Shown here: positions 59,901 to 64,000 of the stretch, piece after piece
Position numbering within the stretch: the first letter of the stretch is position 1
How the letters are laid out: every line of letters starts with the position of its first letter
Source of the DNA: Varroa destructor
Taxonomy: Eukaryota; Arthropoda; Arachnida; Mesostigmata; Varroidae
DNA: 64,000 nt
NCBI RefSeq assembly: GCF_002443255.2
Contig: NW_019211455.1
Location: 7,101,959 to 7,165,958, forward strand
Direction of reading: 5' to 3'
Made by a program: the position numbers and the translations under genes
Notes under the pieces: model-generated
What the model was told of the DNA's origin: nothing
The model's database searches: none
Seen by the model: only the letters and a program-made list of their open reading frames with translations

Positions 59901-61587
59901 ATAAAAATTTACGCCAACCTCAAGAACCTCAATTTACGTAGGTCCCGATTTACGCTGCTCGATTTACTGATGCCTATATAGGTTTAGTAAACAAAAGTGT
60001 TACTAGCAGCTACTTAGAAATTTCTCGTCAAATCGTATTTCTCCATGGGGCGTATATTTGGTGCTGGAAGTCTCTGCAGCCACTGTGGAATACTCATTCC
60101 ACTTCGGTGCACTTCCCATCAATGAAGTACACTCAGCTAATATGAAGCCACGACCAATTTCAGCACAGGTAAGTAATTGTCGGAAGCGTTTTAACGTCTG
60201 TTCAACAAACGGACAAAGACTATTCGTGTTTTGTTTAGAAACTAACCTGCTGTCCTAGTACCGAAAAATCGGCTATCCGAACATGCTGCGCCTACAGTGG
60301 ACGCTTTATACTGAAAAAGAATTTCCTAGAAATTACCTGATTTTTGAGCAGTTAAGTGTTTTGACGGAAGTTCTAGAGAGTATACCGAGTTCCTGTGAAT
60401 CGACCGATGTTAAGACGAGCATTAAGAATTCATAAATACAGATTGACATAGGGCATAGATATGACATCGATACCAGCCAAACACTATACTAAATGAACCG
60501 CTTATTTGTAGAAATGTCTTGCTGGTTATCGTTAAAGGGCGGAGTTGGAATATTGTTTACGGATATTGTTTACTGAATATGAAACCGTCAACAAGTTAGC
60601 CTCCGCCTTCTATTAACACAGCCCTTTCCGAGACATCACGGATAAATCGGCTACAGCTCAACGTCAAACAGAAGTGCGCGACTCAAAAATTGACAAGTAT
60701 TGGAAAAAATTTTACGAATAAAAGTTACATAACGGGAATAAGAGGTCATCTGTACTGAGCTTTTTTTGTGATTTAATAAATTAATACCTAAGTTGTAAGC
60801 AATTAATGATAAAAAGTTATTTATTGTTAGTCGTACTCGGTGTAGAGGAAGTTGCCGGAAAAACACGCTGTCAAGTTACCGCTTATTAACTATTGATTTT
60901 TATCGGGGAATAAGAATATTTTGCAATGATCTTTGATGTTCTGTTGGCGAAGTCCGCTGTTTTTCAGGAATTCAACGATAAATATAAAACTCGTATAGGT
61001 ACCTATGTAATGCTATCTATGGGGGTACGGTTTTATACAGAACTACACGAATCGCCTAAGTAATGCGCTTTATTTACACCTCAATATAAAATCTATGTTA
61101 CACCTTAGATTGCCGCACACGCTCTGCTTGTTGTCATTATACTCTATGAGATCGCTGACTAGTTCAGTCTATGTGATGAACGCTATTGCAAGAAAAAGTT
61201 CCAGAAAGGTATTATATGTAGCTATTCTTCCTTTACAATTTTTCTTAGATCGTTTGCGAGGTCTTTTCAATAATTTTTGTATAGACTCAATTATATTGTA
61301 TAACCGCAGACGACTAATTAAAATGATACAACTTAACCTCGGGAAATGTACGTTTTAATTTATTACGAAAACTGCCCTTCAAAGGTGAATAAGTGACTTT
61401 GATCGACCAAGCTTGAACCTGAAGTCCATACTCTACGTTTGTTCTCTGATAAAGCATTTGCAACGTATAAAATCAGTAAGTTGGCCAAAGACATATTAAA
61501 AAGATTGCTGTGAACCTTGTGCAAGGGTTATCGCATGTCTTCTAGAAGAAACCACAACGTTTTCATAAAAGTGGATTAGTTTTACGC
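56923..61587. other. No recognised gene
   Basis: GC-richer patches at 58.5-58.75 kb and 59.4-59.8 kb hold short open frames. One is plus 59479-59673, rich in Asp, Ser, Pro and Gln and preceded by CCCTTTCTAG, which could be a last exon. None has a known domain. The candidate exon at 60007-60168 is listed separately. Confidence 0.35.
60007..60168 (+). other. Candidate exon with perfect donor, unknown gene
   Basis: A 54-codon open block ends in CAGCACAG|GTAAGT and can begin after GTTACTAG. It includes ISPWGVYLVLEVSAATVEYS and ends MKPRPISAQ. Internal start ATGs are possible. I recognise no family and found no matching next exon. Confidence 0.28.
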
Positions 61588-62993
61588 TCAGCAATCTTCA
61601 GGTTTAACTTTTTCATCCGTGAGTTTTTTAACGAATTCAGTTTCTGATGTTGGCCTATTTGACGTTGGTTGAAGGCCCATTCGATCTACGTGCGTCGCCG
61701 GGGCATTAGCCCTACCGTCTTCAAAGACAGAACGTTGCTGAGACGTTGGCCGGAAACGCCGAGATCTACGTGCATCTAGGGAATATGGTCAACAGGTCTG
61801 TTCATTAGATGTCGACCGATAGCCAATTCAATATATGGTACGTCACCTAGACGTCGACAAAAAACCGACTAAAAGAGCCTTTACCAATTCGATTTTTATA
61901 CATTCTTCATGCTAATTGTTCCCTTAAAATTTTTTTTTCATTTTATAAAATTCTGAAATTAACTTGCTTGGAAAGATGCCAGTTTTCGGGACTAAGATCT
62001 AGATCTCAAGCTAGAGATAAGTTACTGCTCTCCGGACAAAGGAGCAATAACAGACTTGCACGATAAGAAGGGCGATTTTGAATAGCAGATAATACTTGGC
62101 CAAGCAAAAAATAACAAACGAAATTTTTTCTCTATGGAGGGAATCCGAATCGTTTTTTGCTTTGATTTGGCTCATTTTTACGACGACGAGGCAGTTTGTC
62201 TTCACAAACCTATAGCCAGAAAGAAGAAGAAGAAGAATTTAAAACCGTACCGATCAATTCAGATGAACAGTGGTCTTCTATTCTAGACGAGCGGGAATGG
62301 TCCAGACTGGCGCTAACGTGTGCTCTGTGCTTGAGTCCCCAGTAGCTATCAAACGCACTATTCAAAAACAGCGCGCTCCTTTTATGATACTAGACCTTAA
62401 GCTTTATGACCCGAACAACTTATCACAATCTACAGGACGTTAATAACTTTGCTTGCGGATGCACATCTGTATGCTTTGCGATTGATGAAAATCGATCGGA
62501 TCCGAATACATGTGTTAGGGATACGTCAAACTGACGGAGCTTGGTTGCTTCATAAGTCCAATTATCGGCCTGTATTGGCGTACGGCTAAAAATGGCTAAA
62601 AAATTAAGTGCATTAGCATTTTTTACGTATGACTGAGACACAACACTCTTCAAGAAAATAGCCAGAAAAACAGGACGTAGCGGTCCTCATTCAGTCTTTT
62701 TGTGTAGGCTCTCGATTCAAAAAAGTTTAGCTGTGAATAGGGTGCGATTCGATTTGTATGATCCGATGCAGTTACTTTTACATAACGAAACGAATAGAAC
62801 TGTTAAAAGCTGGTTTGATCGAGAACAATTTTTGTCTAAACAACGACATGATTCAAGAGCGACTTCGGGACAACTATTCATCATGTTTTTTTGCATTTAT
62901 CTTGTATCCCGTCACGAATACGCTAGACATTGGCTGTGACGTATTTTATTTACCATCTAGCTCCGAAAAGACTGACTCGTGTTCCTCTGTCTG
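61588..62993 (-). CDS. Candidate four-exon 3' part of an unknown gene
   Basis: Four minus-strand blocks join with matching phases. They are 62954-62993 (QTEEHESVFSELD, donor GATG|GTAAAT), 62525-62585 (after TTTTTAG; VRQYRPIIGLMKQPSSVSL; donor TTGAC|GTATCC), 62251-62357 (after TTTTTGAATAG; AFDSYWGLKHRAHVSASLDH and on; donor ATCG|GTACGG) and 61588-61775 (after ATTCCCTAG; ARRSRRFRPTSQQRSVFEDG and on to TGA). The last block is the strongest: 61 open codons, Pro/Thr/Ser-rich with a repeated PTS. A possible poly(A) signal lies at 61359-61364. The product is at least 131 residues, charged and probably disordered. No Met start was found; the 5' end may lie beyond the window. I recognise no family. 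Confidence 0.35.
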
Positions 62994-63078
62994 CTAAATC
63001 TATTTCATAAGAAAATTCTCAATTATTTAGCATAAAAAGTACATAGCCAAAGATATCGAGAGCACAGATACTGTTTTC

Positions 63079-63135
<57 letters not shown>

Positions 63136-64000
63136 TGTGCAGCAATTGAAATAATAAACAACACCTTATTCGATAAATGTTCGTTGATGAAAATGTGGAT
63201 TTTTTCAAATATATGTACAGCTCGGACTTAGGGACTAGCCTTATCTATAATAGAGGATATGTAATAGCATATGAGCCTGGAATCATATCTTGTCAGGCAG
63301 TCTAATTAGAACTTAATTACAACAATGAGCAATACATATCGGTGACGCATCTATTTCTTATTTTTATCATTATCCTATGTGATGCAATGACATGGGATTT
63401 TGTAAGGACAAAAGCTCGTAGATTGATTCATCCAGCCTGTAAGTCGCATTTAGTGATATTATTTGCACCTATGCTGTTAGCAGGTATACAACTTACTCGT
63501 ATAGTAATGACAAGCAAACAAGTCACTGACTAGGCCATTGATTAAGTTTCGGGACAGTAAGTAAGATATCGTAGTTATATTTCCTTGAAATTACCGACAG
63601 CGGCAAGTTGTTGCTGCATTTGCTGAGTAAGCAAGTTAAACAAAGGTCTTTTATGTGATTACAAATCGTTTTCTTTTATATCGTTCACGGTTACACTGCC
63701 TCGTTTCGTTCGTTAAGTGGTACAAGTTCTTCGTACGGTTTCTTTCTATGCGTCTCCTATGTTAAGTAGACTTTTCTGTTTATTACGATATAATACCGCA
63801 TCGAGCAATTGTCTGAACAGTTGGTCTAAGAAAACTCATAAAGTTAGCGCTAGCCAAGTATTTTATGTGTGCCAACATGCCGATCCCTTTGTCTGCCGTA
63901 TAGTAGGACAAGTCGTGAAATAGAATAGTAATACGTATTCTCATGAGAATGTAATGGCTTCATCTATGGATCTGTTCTTCTCTGTAACCTTGTAAGGTGG
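62994..64000. other. No recognised gene
   Basis: AT-rich sequence with the microsatellite at 63088-63132. Frames at 63342-63533 and 63717-63923 (both +) lack any known domain. If the candidate gene at 61.6-63.0 kb is real, its earlier exons should be here or beyond the edge. Confidence 0.35.
63088..63132. repeat. (TA)n microsatellite
   Basis: A pure TA run of about 45 bp follows a run of eight A. It is the longest simple repeat in the window. Confidence 0.95.

Noticed and set aside
1..64000. CRISPR arrays, bacterial operons and phage or plasmid features
   Set aside because: No direct-repeat arrays, ribosome-binding sites or bacterial genes are seen. Spliced animal genes and mariner and LINE fossils show that the sequence is eukaryotic.

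Overview
The window is from an animal nuclear genome. It is AT-rich, its genes are split by GT-AG introns of about 170 to 1400 bp, and it carries AATAAA poly(A) signals and fossil transposons. Five conserved genes read clearly: a Golgi alpha-1,3-fucosyltransferase (GT10), a NitFhit fusion, a SENP/Ulp1-type SUMO protease, the single-stranded-DNA-binding SOSS-B subunit and ribosomal protein L15. Nit-Fhit fusion is known from flies and nematodes. With the R1-like LINE and the mariner fossil it points to an ecdysozoan, most likely an arthropod. The species is not recognisable.

Layout. 1-3.4 kb: nothing recognised. 3.5-7.1 kb: a decayed R1-like LINE on +. 7.4-16.7 kb: mostly silent, with a long near-perfect inverted repeat and a few weak candidate exons. 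16.7-19.4 kb: an intact fucosyltransferase on +, followed at 22.4-23.1 kb by a decayed paralogue. 24.1-30.9 kb: NitFhit on the minus strand. 35.3-38.8 kb: SUMO protease (minus). 40.9-41.5 kb: SOSS-B (minus), divergent from RPL15 at 42.5-43.5 kb (+). 45.5-46.2 kb: a mariner fossil beside one copy of a dispersed repeat. 46.2-64 kb: no recognised gene, but two multi-exon candidates (56.6-56.9 and 61.6-63.0 kb, both minus).

The main discovery is in NitFhit. The exon that encodes the middle of the Fhit domain is present twice in tandem (26783-26928 and 26357-26505). Both copies are open and have good splice sites. Both start in the same phase, completing the same split His codon, and both end after the conserved Gln. 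Joining both copies gives a stop within three codons, and skipping both shifts the frame. This is the layout expected of mutually exclusive exons, so one gene could make two Nit-Fhit proteins with different Fhit cores.

The five genes do not form one pathway; they are neighbours. SUMO protease, SOSS-B and NitFhit share the minus strand, and SOSS-B and RPL15 share a roughly 1 kb divergent promoter interval. Exon boundaries were placed by eye from splice consensus, reading phase and family conservation. Candidates without homology are given low confidence.
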